Below the pieces are notes generated by a model. It ran no database searches. It was given only the letters and a program-made list of their open reading frames with translations, and was not told the DNA's origin. Shown here in pieces: positions 19,630 through 22,102 of a DNA stretch of 22,102 nucleotides; position 1 is the stretch's first letter, and the number at the start of each line of letters is the position of its first letter. Source of the stretch: Oppiella nova (taxonomy: Eukaryota; Arthropoda; Arachnida; Sarcoptiformes; Oppiidae); assembly GCA_905397405.1 (NCBI GenBank), contig CAJPVJ010000632.1, positions 1 to 22,102 of the forward strand, in the 5' to 3' direction. A program made the translations under genes and the position numbers.

Positions 19630-19732
19630 CGGCGCGCGCGACACACGTGTCCCTCACGCGCTCCTACAGCTAAGTCTTCCGGCATTTCTTACGTGTGTCT
19701 GAGACGTCTGAAGGGGAACGGGAGGTATGGCG
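19630..19732. promoter_or_regulatory. CpG-dense patch, possible promoter or exon
   Basis: Thirteen CpG dinucleotides occur in about 100 bp (for example GTCGGCGCGCGCGACACACG), in a window where CpG is otherwise scarce. One plus-strand frame is open from a GTG at 19591 across it for 81 codons but has no recognisable domain. It contains GGGGAACGGGA (19713-19723). A small CpG island, an exon or a chance cluster would all fit. Confidence 0.25.
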
Positions 19733-19757
19733 TGAATATGAAGTGCTTCCTCTATGG

Positions 19758-19776
19758 TCTCTCTCTCTCTCTCTCT
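19758..19776 (-). repeat. Short (CT)n microsatellite
   Basis: CT run of about 18 bases. Confidence 0.9.
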
Positions 19777-20179
19777 AAACTCCCGGTGCGTGTGGTTTGT
19801 TATGTGTCTCGTCTCCTCATATCTCTCACTCGTTAGGCATACCATTCCCTTCGCCTTACGGTAAGCACTCGTGAAATGTATTATAAGTTATTTATGAGTG
19901 GTTTCGTTGAGAAACACACGCTGTCCTAACACACCGGCCCCCACTGAAAAACATACGGCTCTTTCTAGCGTAATAAATATCTGTATTAATATGAACGCAC
20001 ATCCCATAGATCTTAGACACCGTTCCCCTCCCCCCATATGTATACACTTGTGATGTGAATATTAGATAATATTGTAGTGAATGCTATGTATTATTATTAT
20101 AAATAAAATATGATTTTTTAAGTATAATATTAGTAGTAATGTATCCATTGGTGTAGAGATTGTAAACAACATTACTTTT
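19777..20179. other. Spacer
   Basis: It holds TACCATTCCC at 19840-19849 and CACCGTTCCCC at 20018-20028. No gene is visible. Confidence 0.5.
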
Positions 20180-20222
20180 TCTCTTTCATACTCTCTTCCA
20201 TTCTCTCTCATTCTCTCTCTCG
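20180..20222 (-). repeat. Imperfect CT-rich tract
   Basis: CTCT units interrupted by TTCA and TTCC blocks. Confidence 0.85.
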
Positions 20223-20353
20223 TATAATAAATGTCATAAAATTTTACGATATTTTAAAAGCGATATAATTTTAAACTAAAATATTTTTATTAACAATTTT
20301 TACTAAATATAAAATCTTTCTTAACTTTTATGTATTACTATATTAATAGACAT

Positions 20354-20356
<3 letters not shown>

Positions 20357-20394
<38 letters not shown>
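20357..20394 (+). repeat. (GA)n microsatellite
   Basis: Pure GA run of about 38 bases. Confidence 0.95.
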
Positions 20395-20395
<1 letters not shown>

Positions 20396-20991
20396 GACTA
20401 CTACCACTCAACTACTCGTGCACTCGATTACACGCTAATGTATAAGACGTTTGATACACAGTATAATCATTTGAGATACCAGTGCTCTCATAGAGCTATT
20501 AAAAGCACAGACTATTAGCCACTAGAATACGATGTCTGCGATAACTGTAGTGCCGGAGAGTGACTGCCATAACACCCAGCGATCATATAATGATTAATTG
20601 ACTTATTTTTACTATCGATGGCACATACATGTCGTGTTAGGTCACCAGTAGTCTTAAACCGCTGGCCCAGAAGCCAACTACGAGCCCAATGGACATCATA
20701 CTTGTATGTCCATCGCACACACTTACATCCCGGTGCCCTTCACCCTGTGCTAAGAGACATACAAACAAAACGACCGCAAAATGTCAATTAAGCCTATGAT
20801 TAGCGCAGAGATTGTTAGTCTAATCGCCGGGTCGATGGCTATAACTATAGTATAGTATGTATGATATGTAATGCCTTATTATATACATGTATTGAAATAT
20901 AGTGTATATCATAATAATAGTAATGGAGAGAAACTGTAAGAAACTTTATTACACATTTGTCTGAGCCTTTCAGCTGGACTTTAACAACCAG
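20395..20991. other. Spacer, partly G+C-richer
   Basis: It holds TACCAGTGC at 20477-20485 followed by TCTC, and a CCCGGTGCCC near 20729. Moderate G+C from 20500 to 20850 but no convincing frame. Confidence 0.45.
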
Positions 20992-21040
20992 TCTCTCTCT
21001 CTCTCCTCTCCCTCTCTCTCTCCCTCTCTCTCTCTCTCTC
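20992..21040 (-). repeat. Interrupted (CT)n microsatellite
   Basis: CT run with several CCC interruptions, directly left of the 105 bp repeat copy 2. Confidence 0.95.
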
Positions 21041-21041
21041 G

Positions 21042-21146
21042 CCTCCACTGAATTGTGTATTATTTTTTGCAAAACATATTATATACTATGTATGAAAAAT
21101 ACAATAATTTTTAACGCAATAAATGTCTGTTTGTGTGAATACAGAC
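21042..21146 (+). repeat. 105 bp repeat, copy 2
   Basis: Identical to 17655-17759, 3,387 bp away. As in copy 1 a CT-rich tract lies on the left. On the right it is followed by ACACATAGAG instead of a CT tract. Confidence 0.97.
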
Positions 21147-21876
21147 ACACATAGAGTATGAGAGAGTGAATGGAAAAGTAATAAATAAAACAAAATGTTT
21201 TCATATTTTTCGTATTTTTCATTTTACAGACCCATAAGCCCTCAGCCATTATGTGTGTATTATTTGCTAAAAACACATTATAAAAGGCACTAAAATATTA
21301 ACACCATTTCCATGCCATTCATTCATTTTATTGCTAAAATGTTTTATTTTTAATACATCATAAAATGCTATAAACTTTAATTATATATTCCTAGAATCAA
21401 TATTTAGATTTATGAGTACTTTTATAATATTACAAAAAATAAAACAATTTGTTTTGCATTATATGCTGTAATCTCGTTATGGAGTTATTATTAAATACTT
21501 GTATTTCTTTTGCTGTTACTTTGTGTATGAATTTAATTATATTTTGTTGTTTTATTTGTAATACTGTTTATCATGTTGACTGTCATTAAATATTAGTATC
21601 ACGTTTTATTATTGTGATTTAGCATTTAGTATCTTGATAATTTTTATATGTTTAATAAATTATATATAAATCATAACGAGATGATAAGTTTAATTTGATT
21701 TTGTTTCATATCATGCAATAAATACTAATTTTCATTTCACTAGTAAATAGTATTGACATAAAATAACATTTTTTTGGTTATTAATAGGTAATCGACGTTA
21801 AATGCAAATTATATATTGATTTTGAAATACATCTGCTCTTTGGCTACAATTCCTTAAAAATTTTGCTTTCATTTGT

Positions 21877-21877
<1 letters not shown>
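21147..21877. other. A+T-rich spacer
   Basis: An acceptor-like TTTTTCATTTTACAG near 21215-21230 precedes 17 open codons (THKPSAIMCVLFAKNTL). A string within it, GTGTATTATTTGC, resembles part of the 105 bp repeat, so it may be a decayed third copy. No gene is called. Confidence 0.5.

Positions 21878-21911
<34 letters not shown>
21878..21911 (+). repeat. (GA)n microsatellite
   Basis: Pure GA run of about 33 bases. Confidence 0.95.
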
Positions 21912-21913
<2 letters not shown>

Positions 21914-22102
21914 CAGGAATTTTAATATTAATAAAATTAACGAATTTTTCTATTAAAATATTTGTTTATCATTAAATAAATTATCGGAAATATTTGACAT
22001 ATTTTCCAAAACTCATCTCAAAGCTAACTGAGCCGCACATACCGACCCATCAAATAATGTTTCATTGAATCCCATTCCTGTATATTATATTCAAATATTT
22101 GG

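Noticed and set aside
1-22102. tRNA, rRNA, CRISPR array, bacterial operon or intact transposase
   Set aside because: No cloverleaf with a T-loop GTTCRA arm, no rRNA-like conserved block, no spaced identical direct repeats, and no long frame. The repeats present are microsatellites and a few duplicated units.

Overview
This 22.1 kb window looks like non-coding DNA from an animal nuclear genome. It is strongly A+T-rich (roughly two thirds A+T by eye) and has no long open reading frames, ribosome-binding-site/operon layout, rRNA, convincing tRNA or CRISPR array. It has intron-like splice-site-flanked fragments, very many long (GA)n/(CT)n microsatellites, and dispersed short repeats. An arthropod is my best guess because of the A+T level and the GA-rich microsatellite load, but nothing here fixes the taxon. 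The window could be a large intron, an intergenic region, or both.

Layout. 1-2083 is A+T-rich spacer with one GA tract. 2084-2169 is a G+C-richer 86 bp block with textbook splice signals, the best exon candidate. 2981-3120 is a coding-like block that is phase-compatible with it. 3203-4268 holds two direct copies of a ~460 bp segment. The second copy carries a 74-codon open frame on the minus strand, just behind a plausible acceptor. 4269-4620 is a G+C-richer unique block. 5945-6572 is a patchwork of short blocks, each with a second copy elsewhere in the window. 6573-13137 is A+T-rich spacer with microsatellites and a possible terminal exon at 12264-12567. 13138-13738 is a near-600 bp element with perfectly matching 90 bp inverted arms, extended by complementary CT/GA tracts. 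13739-22102 is spacer with further microsatellites, a C-rich block (17791-18080), two identical copies of a 105 bp repeat (17655-17759 and 21042-21146) and a small CpG-dense patch (19630-19732).

Three short motifs recur far more often than base composition predicts: TRCCRGTGC (18 exact copies on either strand), the palindrome GAATATTC extended by CTG/CAG (8 copies, heat-shock-element-like), and TRCCNTTCCC/TACYGTTCCCC (about 14 copies). These and the inverted-repeat element are the most interesting signals. No gene function can be assigned with confidence, and I see no complete gene or recognisable multi-gene system.
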